From the NCBI RefSeq assembly GCF_022829365.1, contig NZ_JAKSYJ010000254.1, positions 60,253-124,252 on the forward strand: a stretch of 64,000 nt of DNA. The letters are read 5' to 3'. Position numbers and translations under genes: made by a program. Positions 8,265 through 19,127 of the stretch are shown piece after piece; the stretch's first letter is position 1, and the number at the start of each line of letters is the position of its first letter. The DNA is from Methylobacterium sp. J-077. Lineage in GTDB: Bacteria > Pseudomonadota > Alphaproteobacteria > Rhizobiales > Beijerinckiaceae. The notes under the pieces were generated by a model. The model did no database searches, had not been told where the DNA came from, and saw only the letters and a list, made by a program, of their open reading frames with translations.

Positions 8265-10233
8265 CGAACGACGCCGAATCCGAGGGCCACTCCATGAACC
8301 AGCACGTCCCGCCCGTCGCCGCCCGCCCGAAGGCGAAATTCCGGCCCCCGGCCATCCAGAAGGTCCGCGTCGCGGGCTTCTTCGGCCCGCGCATCGACAC
8401 GATCGCGGCGACCACCGCCCACACCCTGCTCGACCGCTGCATCGATGCCGGCATGCTCGACCAGGTCGATCCCGAGCGCCCGAACCCGGGGCTGAAGATC
8501 CCGTATCAGGCCGGCAACGACACCGTCACGACCCAGATGTTCTGGGATTCCGACTTCGGCAAGAGCATCGAGACGGCGGCCTATGCCCTGTTCCGCAAGC
8601 CCGATCCCGCCCTCGAAGCCCGGATCGACGCGGTGATCGAGGCCTACGGGCGGCTTCAGGACGCGGACGGCTACCTCAATTCCTGGTATCAGCGGATCGA
8701 GCCGGGCAAGCGCTGGACCAACCTGCGCGACTGCCACGAATTGTACGATGCCGGCCATCTGATCGAGGGCGCGGTCGCGTATTACCAGGCCACCGGCAAG
8801 CGGCGCTTCCTCGACATCCTGGCGCGCTACGCCGACCACATCGCCGCGGTGTTCGGCCCGAAGGAGGGCCAGAAGCGCGGCTATTGCGGCCATCCCGAGA
8901 TCGAGCTCGCCCTGATCAAGCTCGGCCGGGCGACCGGCGTGCAGCGCTATCTCGACCTCGCCCGCTTCTTCGTGGACGAGCGGGGCGCCACGCCCCATTT
9001 CTTCGACCTGGAGGCGCAGGCACGCGGCAGCGACCCGAAGGACTACCATTTCGGCAGCCACGAATACTCGCAGAGCCACGAGACGGTGCGCCGGCAGCGC
9101 CAAGTCGTCGGCCACGCGGTGCGCGCCGCCTATCTCTATTCCGGCATGGCGGACGTCTCGACCGAGTTCGGCGACGACAGCCTGAGGCCCGCGCTCGAAG
9201 CGCTGTGGGCCCACCTGACCGAGAAGAACCTCTACGTCACCGGCGGATTCGGCCCCTCCGCCCATAACGAGGGCCTGACCTTCGACTACGACCTGCCGAA
9301 CGAGACCGCCTATGCGGAGACCTGCGCGGCGGTGGCGCTGGTGTTCTGGGCGAATCGCATGCTCGGGCTCGGCCCGGACCGCCGCTACGGCGACGTCATG
9401 GAGCGGGCGCTCTACAACGGCGCCCTCGTCGGCCTGTCCCTCGACGGAACGCGCTTCTTCTACGACAACCCGCTGGAGAGCCGGGGCGGCCACCATCGCT
9501 GGACCTGGCACCGCTGCCCGTGCTGCCCGCCCAACATCGCCCGGCTCGTCGCCTCGGTCGGCACCTACGCCTACGGCGAGGCCGAGGACGAGATCGCGGT
9601 CCATCTCTATTGCGAGAGCGTCGCCGACCTGGACGCCGCCGGCGCGAAGATCCGCATCCGGCAGGAGACCCGCTATCCGTTCGAGGGCCGCGTGGTCCTG
9701 ACGGTCGAGCCGGACCGGGAGGCGGACTGGACGCTGTCGCTGCGCCTCCCGGGCTGGTCGCCGCAGGTCGCCGCCTCGGTGAACGGCGAGCCCGTGGATG
9801 TCGCCGCCCATGACCGCGACGGCTATCTGCGCCTGCGCCGCCGGTGGCGTGCCGGCGACCGGGTGGAGCTCGACATCGCTATGCCGGTGGAGCGGCTCCA
9901 CGCCCATCCGCGGGTGGGGGCCAACCAGGGCCGCGTCGCCCTGCAGCGCGGGCCGCTGGTCTACTGCCTGGAGGAGGCCGATAACGGCGCCTTCCTGAAC
10001 GCCGTGGTGCTGAAGGCCGGCAGCCGGTTCCGCTGCGAGGCGGCCGAGGATCTCGGCGGCGCCACCGTGCTGGTCGCGGACGCCGCGCGCGAGGCGGCAT
10101 CGGACGCCGCGCCCCTCTACGCCCCGGAAGCACCCGCCCGGCGGGACGCGCCGGTGCGCGCGGTTCCCTACTACGCCTGGGACAACCGGGCCGAAGGCGA
10201 GATGCTGGTCTGGGTGCGGCAGGAGGATGCGCG

Positions 10234-10237
<4 letters not shown>
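8261..10237 (+). CDS. GH127 beta-L-arabinofuranosidase-type glycoside hydrolase
   Basis: 658 residues from a GTG overlapping the upstream stop; an ATG at 8294 is an alternative start. The protein matches the DUF1680/GH127 family: FFGPRIDTIAATTAHTLLDRC at the N terminus, the (alpha/alpha)6 barrel region with HELYDAGHLIEGA, then ETAYAETCAAVAL and HRCPCCPPNIARL. In the characterised HypBA1 enzyme, a zinc site of one Glu and three Cys holds the nucleophilic Cys; here Glu353, Cys355, Cys421 and Cys422 fill the same motif positions. No signal peptide is present, so it would hydrolyse imported L-arabinofuranosides in the cytosol. Its place between permease and ATPase genes supports that role. Other members act on other furanosides, so the substrate is inferred. 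Confidence 0.9.
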
Positions 10238-11337
<1,100 letters not shown>

Positions 11338-11360
11338 GGGCGGCCTCCCCGGCCGCGAGC

Positions 11361-12224
11361 TCATGCGGCGCTGCGGAAGGCCGAGGGTGTCATGCCGACC
11401 GCGCGGGCGAAGAACCGTGAGAAATAGGCCGGGTCCCGGAACCCCAGCGCGTAGGCGATCTCCGAGACCGGCAGGGTCGAGTAACGCAGGCCGCGCTTGG
11501 CTTCGAGGACGATCCGGTCGGCGATGAGCTGGCCCGGCGTGGTCTCGGCGACCGCCCGGCAGGCCGCGCGCAGGCGGCCCGGCGTCGTGCCGAGCCGATC
11601 GCAATAGGTCCCGAGGTCGATGCCGGTCCGGAAGCTGTTCTCGACCTCCCTGCGGAAGCGGGCGACGATCCGCGTCTGGGCGGCGAGCTGCGTCGGCGCG
11701 CCCGCGCCGGCGTCGTGCATCAGCAGCGCCATCTCGATCAGGAGCAGCGTCAGGCGGGCCGCCACGGCCGCGCTCCGGGCCGGTGCCGCCCTGGATTGCT
11801 CGGCCCAGAGCGCCTCGATCGCCGCGTCGAGACGGCTCGGCAGCGGCAGCGCGAGGCTTCGCACCGAATCGAACAGGTCCGACAGGGCGGGCTCCTCGCG
11901 CGTCAGCGCGTGCAGGAACGTGTCCGAGACGGAGACGACCCGGCCGGCGCTGACCGTCTCGTAGACGAGGCCGTGCACGACGCGGGCCGGGATGATCAGC
12001 GCGCAGGGCGCCGCGAAGGCGGTCGCCTCCCCCTCGGCGGTCACGGTTCCATGCCCGTGCCGGATCAGGAACACCTGGTGCAGGTCGGCATGGGCGTGCG
12101 GCGTGATCCGCCAGGCCGCCGGCCGGCTGCGATCGTCCAGGTCTTCGACGTGCAGGAAGCGATCGTCGATCGCCCGGGGCGGCTCGCCGTAGAGGACATA
12201 GTGCGGGACGAGGGGTCTCGGCAT
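11361..12224 (-). CDS. AraC-family regulator divergent from pobA
   Basis: 287 residues. The N-terminal cupin-like sensor reads WRITPHAHADLHQVFLIRHG and the C-terminal AraC DNA-binding domain ends SEIAYALGFRDPAYFSRFFARAVGMTPS (described as residues near 255-282). The arrangement matches the PobR/PobC and HpaA type activators that respond to hydroxybenzoates. The start ATG at 12224 gives MPRPLVPHYVLYG; a longer frame to 12332 adds unlikely sequence. It is transcribed away from pobA with a 134-base shared intergenic region, which supports control of pobA and perhaps the whole pca operon. Confidence 0.88.
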   Translation of the reverse strand: MPRPLVPHYVLYGEPPRAIDDRFLHVEDLDDRSRPAAWRITPHAHADLHQVFLIRHGHGTVTAEGEATAFAAPCALIIPARVVHGLVYETVSAGRVVSVSDTFLHALTREEPALSDLFDSVRSLALPLPSRLDAAIEALWAEQSRAAPARSAAVAARLTLLLIEMALLMHDAGAGAPTQLAAQTRIVARFRREVENSFRTGIDLGTYCDRLGTTPGRLRAACRAVAETTPGQLIADRIVLEAKRGLRYSTLPVSEIAYALGFRDPAYFSRFFARAVGMTPSAFRSAA

Positions 12225-12358
12225 CGGTGCGGCGGACGCGGGAATCGGCAGGAAAGTACAAGGGAATCGCGCGCGTCTCCATCCACACGGCCCGCCCGCC
12301 CCGGCAAGATGGCGCCGGAGACCGATCCGCAAGAGATCGGCACGAATCGGGAGGAACC

Positions 12359-13570
12359 ATGCGAACGCAGGTGGCGATCGTCGGCGCCGGGCCGGCGGGC
12401 CTCGTGCTCGCGCATCTCTTGCGCGCGGCGGGCATCGAGAGCGTGGTGATCGAGCGCCGGACGCGCGACTACGTCGAGGGCCGCGTCCGGGCCGGGGTGC
12501 TGGAACAGGGCACCGTCGCGGCGCTCGCCCGGCTCGGTCTCGACCGGCGTCTGCGCGCCGAGGGCCTGGTGCATACCGGCACGAACCTCGCCATGGACGG
12601 GGGGATCGTTCGCATCGACATGGCCGACCTCACCGGCGGCGGTGCCGTCACGATCTACGGCCAGCAGGAGGTGATGCGCGATCTGTTCGACGCGGCCGAG
12701 ACGCACGGGATGCCGATCGTCTTCGGGGCGGAGGACGTGCGCCTGCACGACATCGACGGCGCGTCCCCGTCCGTCAGCTACCGGACCGCCGCCGGCGTCC
12801 AACATCTCGCCTGCGATGTCGTGGCCGGCTGCGACGGCTCGCATGGGATCTGCCGGCACTTCGTCCCCGAGGCCGTCCGAAAAACCTTCGAGCGGGTCTA
12901 TCCGTTCGGCTGGCTCGGCATCCTGGCCGAGGTGCCGCCGGCGGCCCCCGAGCTGATCTATGCCAGCCATGCCAACGGCTTCGCGTTGTCCAGCATGCGC
13001 TCGCCCACGCGCAGCCGCTACTACATCCAGTGCGGGATCGACGAACGGATCGAGGACTGGCCGGACGATCGCTTCTGGGACGAGCTGTGCCTGCGCCTCG
13101 GGCCCGAGATCGCCGCGGGCGTCGTGCGCGGGCCGGCCTTCGAGAAGAGCATCGCGCCGCTGCGCAGTTTCGTCGGCGAGCCGATGCGGCACGGCCGCCT
13201 GTTCCTGGCGGGCGACGCCGCCCATAGCGTGCCGCCCACCGGCGCGAAGGGCATGAACCTCGCCGTGTCGGACGTGCTCATGCTCGCCGAGGCCCTGGAG
13301 GATTTCTTCGTCCGGAATGACCAGTCCGGCCTCGACGGCTACTCGGCGCGGGCGCTGGCCCGAGTCTGGAAGGCCGAGCGCTTCTCCTGGTGGTTCACCG
13401 GGCTGACCCATCGCTTCCCCGAGGCGACCGGCTTCGACCGCCGCATGCAGGTGGCCGAATTCGCCTATCTGCGGACCTCGCGCGCGGCCCAGACGGCGCT
13501 GGCCGAGAACTATATCGGCCTGCCGCTCGATCCGGCCGCCGGACGGCCCTCGACGGAGGCGCGCGCATGA
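12359..13570 (+). CDS. pobA: 4-hydroxybenzoate 3-monooxygenase
   Basis: 403 residues of a class A flavoprotein hydroxylase that converts 4-hydroxybenzoate to protocatechuate with NAD(P)H and O2. Visible motifs are the FAD-binding VAIVGAGPAGLVLAHLL, the RVRAGVLEQGTV segment typical of PobA, the DG motif VVAGCDGSHGICR, and the second FAD site GRLFLAGDAAHSVPPTGAKG. Substrate-binding Tyr/Arg-rich residues lie in the YYIQCG strand. The ATG follows GGGAGGAACC. The stop overlaps the ATG of the MFS transporter. Confidence 0.95.
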   Translation: MRTQVAIVGAGPAGLVLAHLLRAAGIESVVIERRTRDYVEGRVRAGVLEQGTVAALARLGLDRRLRAEGLVHTGTNLAMDGGIVRIDMADLTGGGAVTIYGQQEVMRDLFDAAETHGMPIVFGAEDVRLHDIDGASPSVSYRTAAGVQHLACDVVAGCDGSHGICRHFVPEAVRKTFERVYPFGWLGILAEVPPAAPELIYASHANGFALSSMRSPTRSRYYIQCGIDERIEDWPDDRFWDELCLRLGPEIAAGVVRGPAFEKSIAPLRSFVGEPMRHGRLFLAGDAAHSVPPTGAKGMNLAVSDVLMLAEALEDFFVRNDQSGLDGYSARALARVWKAERFSWWFTGLTHRFPEATGFDRRMQVAEFAYLRTSRAAQTALAENYIGLPLDPAAGRPSTEARA

Positions 13571-14937
13571 TCCGCGACACGTCACCGGCCACCGACGTGC
13601 CGGCCCTGATCGATGCGAGCCCGATCTCGGGCCTGCAACGCCTGACCTTCGGCCTGTGCTTCCTGATCGTGCTGCTCGACGGGTTCGACACCGCCGCGAT
13701 CGGCTACGTGGCGCCCTCGCTCATGGCCGAGTGGGGCGTGCCGCGGGGCGCGCTGGCGCCGGTGCTCAGCGCCGCCCTGTTCGGCCTCGCGCTGGGGGCA
13801 CTCTCGGCCGGCCCCGTCGCCGACCGCTACGGCCGCAAGGCCGTCCTGGTCGCCGCCGTCGCGGAACTCGGGGCCGCCTGCCTCGCCTCCGCTGCCGCGG
13901 CGGACATCACGTGGCTGTGCATCCTGCGGTTCCTGACCGGCCTCGGCCTCGGGGCGGCGATGCCGAACGCCGTGACCCTGACCAGCGAGTACGTCCCGGG
14001 CCGCCGCCGGGCGCTGCTGATCAACCTGATGTTCTCCGGCTTCCCGCTCGGGGCGGCGTTCGGCGGCTTCCTGGCCGCCTGGATGATCCCAGCCTTCGGC
14101 TGGCGCAGCGTCCTGGTCCTGGGCGGCGTCGCGCCCCTGGTGCTGGCCCTGCTGCTCGGCACGCTCCTGCCGGAATCGATCCGCCACCTCGTGGCCCGCG
14201 GGGCGCCGGCGGAGCGCGTCGCGGCGATCCTGCGGCGGGTCGTGCCCGGCGTCGCCCCCGCCGGCCGCTACACCCTGGGCGAGGCGACACCCGGCGGAGC
14301 CGCCCCGGACGGGCCGGGCGGCCTGCGCCTCGTCCTGTCGCCGGCCTACGGCCTCGGCTCGGTGATGCTGTGGATCACCTATTTCTGCGGCCTCACGATC
14401 TTCTACGCCCTGGTCAACTGGATGCCGATCCTGTTCCGCGAGACCGGCCTCGATCCGCGCTCGGCGGCGCTGATCGCGGCCCTGTTCCCGCTCGGCGGCG
14501 TCGGCGCCGTCCTGCTGGGGGCGCTGATGGATCGGCTCGACGCCGACCTCGTGGTCGCGACGACCTTCGCGCTGACCGCGATCGCGGTGGCGCTGATCGG
14601 GCAGGCGGTCGGGCATCTCGCCCTGCTGATCCCGGCGGTGCTGGTCGCCGGCACCCTGATGAACATGGCGCAATCCTCGCTCCCCGCCCTCGCGGCGGCG
14701 TTCTACCCGACCCGGGGACGGGCCACCGGCGTGGCCTGGATGCTGGGGCTCGGCCGCTTCGGCGGCATCGCCGGCTCCTTCCTCGTCGGGGGCTTATCCG
14801 ACTGGAGCCTGAGCGCGACCTTCGCGGTCGTGGCGATCCCGGCCGTGCTCGCCACCCTGGCCATCGTCGTCAAGCGCCTCGCCGGCGGTCGCCCAAGCCA
14901 AGTGCCCACCGCGCCGGCCGAAGCGCTCGGCCACTGA
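13567..14937 (+). CDS. MFS aromatic acid transporter (AAHS/PcaK type)
   Basis: 456 residues, twelve transmembrane helices. The aromatic acid:H+ symporter family motif LLDGFDTAAIGYVAPSL sits in the first helix and the MFS loop motif GPVADRYGRKAVL between helices 2 and 3. Its position, overlapping pobA by ATGA and just before pcaHG, points to uptake of 4-hydroxybenzoate or protocatechuate across the inner membrane. The exact substrate cannot be read from the sequence. No comparable transporter lies elsewhere in the aromatic cluster. Confidence 0.88.
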   Translation: MIRDTSPATDVPALIDASPISGLQRLTFGLCFLIVLLDGFDTAAIGYVAPSLMAEWGVPRGALAPVLSAALFGLALGALSAGPVADRYGRKAVLVAAVAELGAACLASAAAADITWLCILRFLTGLGLGAAMPNAVTLTSEYVPGRRRALLINLMFSGFPLGAAFGGFLAAWMIPAFGWRSVLVLGGVAPLVLALLLGTLLPESIRHLVARGAPAERVAAILRRVVPGVAPAGRYTLGEATPGGAAPDGPGGLRLVLSPAYGLGSVMLWITYFCGLTIFYALVNWMPILFRETGLDPRSAALIAALFPLGGVGAVLLGALMDRLDADLVVATTFALTAIAVALIGQAVGHLALLIPAVLVAGTLMNMAQSSLPALAAAFYPTRGRATGVAWMLGLGRFGGIAGSFLVGGLSDWSLSATFAVVAIPAVLATLAIVVKRLAGGRPSQVPTAPAEALGH

Positions 14938-14980
14938 CAGACCCGCCCCTCGTCGCCACCCGCCGGACAGGAGGATTCTC

Positions 14981-15688
14981 ATGCCGGATGCCAGACCCTA
15001 CAGAGCCGAGGATCCGGGCCAGCCGCCCTCGCTGTTCCCGCCCTATCGCTCGACGGCCCTGCGCAGCCCGCGCCAGCCGCTGGTGCGCGTGCCGCAGACG
15101 CTGACGGAGATCACCGGGCCGGCCGGCACCTGGGAGGCGCTGATGGGGCCGGCGCTCGCCGACCTCACCCGCCACGCGCGCGGTTCCGGCGAGGCGATCG
15201 GGCAGCGGATCATCGTCTCCGGCCGGGTGCTCGACGAGGATGCCCGGCCGGTGCCCGACACCGTCGTGGAGATCTGGCAGGCCAACGCCGCCGGGCGCTA
15301 CATCCACCGCAACGACCAGTGGAACGCCCCCCTCGATCCGAACTTCACCGGCACGGGCCGCGTGGTCACGGACGCGCAGGGCCGCTACCGCTTCACCACG
15401 ATCCGGCCCGGCGCCTATCCGTGGGGCAATCATCGCAACGCCTGGCGGCCGGCCCATATCCACCTGTCGCTGCTCGGCCCCGCCTTCGCGACCCGTCTGG
15501 TGACCCAGCTCTACTTCCCCGACGACCCGCTCATCGAGATCGATCCGATCGCCAACGCCGTGCCGCGGCCCTACCGGAACCGGCTGGTGGCGCGGTTCGA
15601 CATCGACACGACCGCGCCGAACCACGCCCTCGGCTACGTCTTCGACATCGTCCTGCGCGGGCGCGACGCGACGCCCTGGGAGCCCTGA
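14981..15688 (+). CDS. pcaH: Protocatechuate 3,4-dioxygenase beta subunit
   Basis: 235 residues. This subunit carries the non-heme iron(III) that cleaves the protocatechuate ring between its hydroxyls. The iron ligands known in the family (two Tyr, two His) fit NAAGRYIHRND, RPGAYPWGNH and PAHIHLSLLG. The start ATG has a strong AGGAGG ribosome site. It is separated from the MFS gene by 43 bases and from pcaG by one base, so the two dioxygenase subunits are made together. Confidence 0.96.
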   Translation: MPDARPYRAEDPGQPPSLFPPYRSTALRSPRQPLVRVPQTLTEITGPAGTWEALMGPALADLTRHARGSGEAIGQRIIVSGRVLDEDARPVPDTVVEIWQANAAGRYIHRNDQWNAPLDPNFTGTGRVVTDAQGRYRFTTIRPGAYPWGNHRNAWRPAHIHLSLLGPAFATRLVTQLYFPDDPLIEIDPIANAVPRPYRNRLVARFDIDTTAPNHALGYVFDIVLRGRDATPWEP

Positions 15689-15689
15689 G

Positions 15690-16403
15690 ATGACCGACGA
15701 TGCCATCGGCCTGCCCCGCAACCCGGACCCGCGGCCCGACAACCAGGATCCGGCCCTGTTCGGCCAGACGCCCTGGCAGACGGTCGGCCCGTTCTTCCAT
15801 TACGGCCTGCCCTGGAAGGGCGGTGCCGATCTCGTCGGCGGCAGCGACATCGGCGCGCGCACCGACCTGTTCCCGGAGGAGCACGACGTCCTCCATCTTG
15901 CGCCGCCGCGCGGGCCGGTGCGGGGCAAGACCATCGCGCTCGTCGGTACGGTGCGCGACGGCGAAGGCCGGCCGGTCCCCGACGCGATGATCGAGATCTG
16001 GGGCGCCAACGCCGCCGGGCGCTATCACGGGGCGGCCGACGACCGCGAAGACGTCGCGCTCGACCCCGGATTCATCGGGTTCGGCCGGGCGGCGGTCAGC
16101 GCCGAGGGCAGCTTCCGGTTCCTCACGGTCAAGCCCGGCCCGGTGCCGATCCAGGTCGGCGGCAACCGCTGGCAGGCGCCGCACATCGCCGTCGGCGTGT
16201 TCGGGCGCGGCCTGATCAAGCGGCTCGTCACGCGCGTCTACTTCGCCGATGCCGACGGGAATGAAGAGGATCCGATCCTCGCCCGCGTCCCCGAGGCGCG
16301 CCGGCACACCCTGATCGCGCCCCGCATCGGCGCGGATCCGCCGACCTACCGGTTCGATATCGTCCTGAGCGGCGAGGGCGAGACCGTGTTCTTCGCGCTA
16401 TGA
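15690..16403 (+). CDS. pcaG: Protocatechuate 3,4-dioxygenase alpha subunit
   Basis: 237 residues, partner of PcaH. It shares the fold and the IEIWGANAAGRYHG stretch but lacks the iron-binding His pair pattern (APHIAVGVFGRG instead), as expected for the alpha chain. The N-terminal QTPWQTVGPFFHYGLPW is typical of PcaG. It overlaps the pcaB start by four bases. Confidence 0.95.
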   Translation: MTDDAIGLPRNPDPRPDNQDPALFGQTPWQTVGPFFHYGLPWKGGADLVGGSDIGARTDLFPEEHDVLHLAPPRGPVRGKTIALVGTVRDGEGRPVPDAMIEIWGANAAGRYHGAADDREDVALDPGFIGFGRAAVSAEGSFRFLTVKPGPVPIQVGGNRWQAPHIAVGVFGRGLIKRLVTRVYFADADGNEEDPILARVPEARRHTLIAPRIGADPPTYRFDIVLSGEGETVFFAL

Positions 16404-17779
16404 CCTTCTCCGCCCTCGATTCCAGCCTGCTCGGACCCCTCTTCGCCACCGCGGCGATGCGCGCCGCGTTCTCGGACGCCGCGCGCCTCGCCGCCATGCT
16501 GCGGGCCGAGGCGGCCCTGGCGCGCGCCGAAGCGGAGGCGGGCCTCGTTCCGGCCGCGCTCGCCGACGCCCTCGACGCGATCACGCCCGCGGCCCTCGAC
16601 CTGGACGCGCTCGGCGCCGGCACCGCGCTCGCGGGCGTGCCGGTGATCCCCTTCGTGTCGGCGGTGCGCAAGCTTCTGCCGGCGGATCTGGAATCGGGCT
16701 TCCACAAGGGCGCCACGACCCAGGACATCGCCGACACCGCCCTGGTCCTGCAGATGCGCGACGGCCTCGACCTGATCGCGGCCGAGAGCGCCGCGGTGCT
16801 CGCCGGCCTGCGGCGGATGGCGGCTGCGCATCGCGCGACGCCCTGTGCCGGCCGCACCTACGGCCAGCACGCGGCGCCGATCAGCTTCGGCTACAAGGCG
16901 GCGACCTGGGCGCTCGGCCTCGCCGAGGTTTCCGCACTCTTGCCGGAGCTGCGCGGACGCCTGCTGACCGCCTCGCTCGGCGGCCCGGTCGGCACGCTGG
17001 CGGGCCTCGGCGCGCAGGCGGAGGCCGTGGCTCTGTCCTACGCCGGGCATCTCGGCCTCACGCCGGAAACCGTGGCCTGGCACAGCCGCCGCGCCCGCAT
17101 CGCCGAGGCCGGCGCCTGGCTGGCGCGGCTGCTCGGCAGCCTGGCGAAAGTCGCAGGCGACGTCGTCCACCTCGCCTCGACCGAGGTCGGAGAGGTGGCC
17201 GAGCCCTACGTGCCGGGCCGGGGCGGCTCCTCGGCGATGCCGCACAAGCGCAACCCGGTCTCGGCCACGGTGATCCTCGCCGCCTTCGGCGCCGGAAAGG
17301 GCCATGCGGCCACGCTGCTCGACGCGATGGCGAGCGCCCACGAGCGCGCCGCCGGCCCCTGGCACGCCGAATGGCACGCCCTGCCGCAGCTCTTCGGCCT
17401 CGCCTCGGGCGCGCTGCGCGAAGCGCGCGGTCTCGCCGAGGGCCTGGTGATCGCGCCGGACCGCATGGCCGCCAACCTCGACCTCACCCGCGGCCTGCTC
17501 TTCGCCGACGCGGCGGCGGCGGCCTGCGCCCGGACGCTCGGCGCCGGGGCGGCCCACGCCCTGGTCGAGCGCGCGGCCGGCGAGGTCCGCGACACCGGCC
17601 GGGACCTGCGCAGCGTCCTGGCCGGGATGCCGGAGACCAACGGCGTCGCCCTCGACCGCGCCTTCGACATCGCGCGCCCGGTCGCCGCCGCCGCCGCGGC
17701 GACCGACCGGGCGGTGGCGCAGCTCGACCGGCTCGCCGCCCGCCTCACCCCTTCGACCCCGGAGCCGACATGCCCCTGA
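16400..17779 (+). CDS. pcaB: 3-carboxy-cis,cis-muconate cycloisomerase
   Basis: 459 residues of the fumarase/aspartase superfamily. It lactonises 3-carboxy-cis,cis-muconate to gamma-carboxymuconolactone. The superfamily signature GGSSAMPHKRNPVSA is at about residues 274-288. Other conserved stretches are FHKGATTQDIADTA and GRTYGQHAAPISFGYK. The start overlaps pcaG and the end overlaps the pcaDC fusion by ten bases, so the operon is tightly coupled. Confidence 0.95.
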   Translation: MTFSALDSSLLGPLFATAAMRAAFSDAARLAAMLRAEAALARAEAEAGLVPAALADALDAITPAALDLDALGAGTALAGVPVIPFVSAVRKLLPADLESGFHKGATTQDIADTALVLQMRDGLDLIAAESAAVLAGLRRMAAAHRATPCAGRTYGQHAAPISFGYKAATWALGLAEVSALLPELRGRLLTASLGGPVGTLAGLGAQAEAVALSYAGHLGLTPETVAWHSRRARIAEAGAWLARLLGSLAKVAGDVVHLASTEVGEVAEPYVPGRGGSSAMPHKRNPVSATVILAAFGAGKGHAATLLDAMASAHERAAGPWHAEWHALPQLFGLASGALREARGLAEGLVIAPDRMAANLDLTRGLLFADAAAAACARTLGAGAAHALVERAAGEVRDTGRDLRSVLAGMPETNGVALDRAFDIARPVAAAAAATDRAVAQLDRLAARLTPSTPEPTCP

Positions 17780-18963
17780 TCCCCGTCAACGGCCTCGACA
17801 TCGCCTACGACCTCACCGGCCCGAGCGGCGCGCCGGTGGTCGCGTTCTCGAACTCGCTCGGCACGACCCGGGCGATGTGGGACGGCGTGGCCGCTCGCTT
17901 GCGCGGGCGCTACCGGGTGCTGCGCTACGACACACGCGGCCACGGCGCCTCGGCCACCCGCGATGCGCCGGCCGAGATCGCCGACCTCGCCGGCGACCTT
18001 CTGGGCCTGCTCGACGGGCTCGGCATCGGCCGGGCCCACCTCGTCGGTCTCTCGCTCGGCGGCATGACGGTGCAGGCTCTGGCCGCCGCAGCGCCGGACC
18101 GGGTCGCGAGCCTGACCCTGATGGCGACCGCGGCCTACATGCCGAGCGAGGCGAGCTGGAACGAACGGGCCGCCACGGTGCGGGCGCAGGGCACGGCGGC
18201 GATCGTCGACGCGACGCTCGGGCGCTGGTTCACGCCGGGCTTCGCCGAGCGGGCGCCGACGGTGGTGGGGCCGATCCGGGAGGCGTTCGCGGCCTGCGGC
18301 CGGGCCGGCTACGCGGTCGCCTGCGGGGCGATCGGCCGGATGGACCTGCGGCCGATGCTCGGCCGGATCACGGCGCCGACGCTGGTGATCGCCGGGCGGG
18401 ACGACCCGGCGACGCCGCCCGCGATGGCCGAAGAGATCTGTGCAGGCATCCCGCAAGCGGAACTGGTGCTGATTCCGCGGGCCGCGCACCTGCTCGCGGT
18501 CGAGCACCCGGAGGCGGCCGCGGCCCATCTCCTGGGCTTCCTCGACCGCCATCGCGGAGCGGCCGCTCCGACCGGCGCGATGCCATTCGAGACCGGCCTC
18601 GCCAACCGCAAGGCCGTCCTCGGCGAGGCGCATGTCGAGCGCGCGCGCGCCAGCGCGGGCGCCTTCGCCGGGCCGTGGCAGGATTTCATCACCCGGACCG
18701 CGTGGGGCGAGGTCTGGGGCGACCCGCGTCTGCCGTGGAAGACGCGCTCGCTCGTGACCCTGGCGCTGATGGTGGCCCTGGGGCACGAGGAGGAGTTCAA
18801 GCTCCATCTCCGCCCCGCGCTCGCCAACGGCGTCGATCCGGAGGAATTGCAGGCGCTGCTCCTGCAGATCGCGATCTACGCCGGCGTACCGGCCGCCAAC
18901 GGTGCGTTCCGCTGGGTGCGGGACACGCTGGGAGCCGATGCGTCCGGGGTCCCGACGACCTGA
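17770..18963 (+). CDS. pcaL: Fused 3-oxoadipate enol-lactonase / 4-carboxymuconolactone decarboxylase
   Basis: 397 residues that join two pathway steps. Residues 1-260 are an alpha/beta hydrolase (PcaD): nucleophile elbow GLSLGGMTVQ, a catalytic Asp in IAGRDDPATPP, and His in PRAAHLLAVEHP. Residues about 275-390 are the PcaC decarboxylase domain: WGEVWGDPRLPWKTRSLVT and LQIAIYAGVPAANGAF. This fusion is known as PcaL or PcaDC. It begins inside the pcaB end (ten-base overlap). The thiolase and CoA-transferase steps (PcaIJF) are not in the window. Confidence 0.94.
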   Translation: MPLIPVNGLDIAYDLTGPSGAPVVAFSNSLGTTRAMWDGVAARLRGRYRVLRYDTRGHGASATRDAPAEIADLAGDLLGLLDGLGIGRAHLVGLSLGGMTVQALAAAAPDRVASLTLMATAAYMPSEASWNERAATVRAQGTAAIVDATLGRWFTPGFAERAPTVVGPIREAFAACGRAGYAVACGAIGRMDLRPMLGRITAPTLVIAGRDDPATPPAMAEEICAGIPQAELVLIPRAAHLLAVEHPEAAAAHLLGFLDRHRGAAAPTGAMPFETGLANRKAVLGEAHVERARASAGAFAGPWQDFITRTAWGEVWGDPRLPWKTRSLVTLALMVALGHEEEFKLHLRPALANGVDPEELQALLLQIAIYAGVPAANGAFRWVRDTLGADASGVPTT

Positions 18964-19092
18964 GAGGCATGGGCCCGGGCGGCCGGACGTCCACGCCGAC
19001 GCGGATCGATCCGGCTGACGCGGACCGCGCCGGTTATCAGGGGTGCCGGCGGTCCGTTTCGGATCACCGGGCAAAAATATGCGGCCATCCAC

Positions 19093-19107
19093 TAGACGAC
19101 CGGTCTA
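19093..19107 (+). promoter_or_regulatory. Putative TetR operator, copy 1
   Basis: The near-palindrome TAGACGACCGGTCTA lies 20 bases before the TetR start codon. A closely matching sequence, GAGACGACTGGTCTA, lies at 19781-19795 before the downstream genes (13 of 15 identical). It overlaps a -10-like TCTAAT at 19103-19108. TAGAC-GGTCTA symmetry is common for TetR regulators of the NemR type. Confidence 0.6.
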
Positions 19108-19127
19108 ATCTGGCCTATCTCAGCGTC

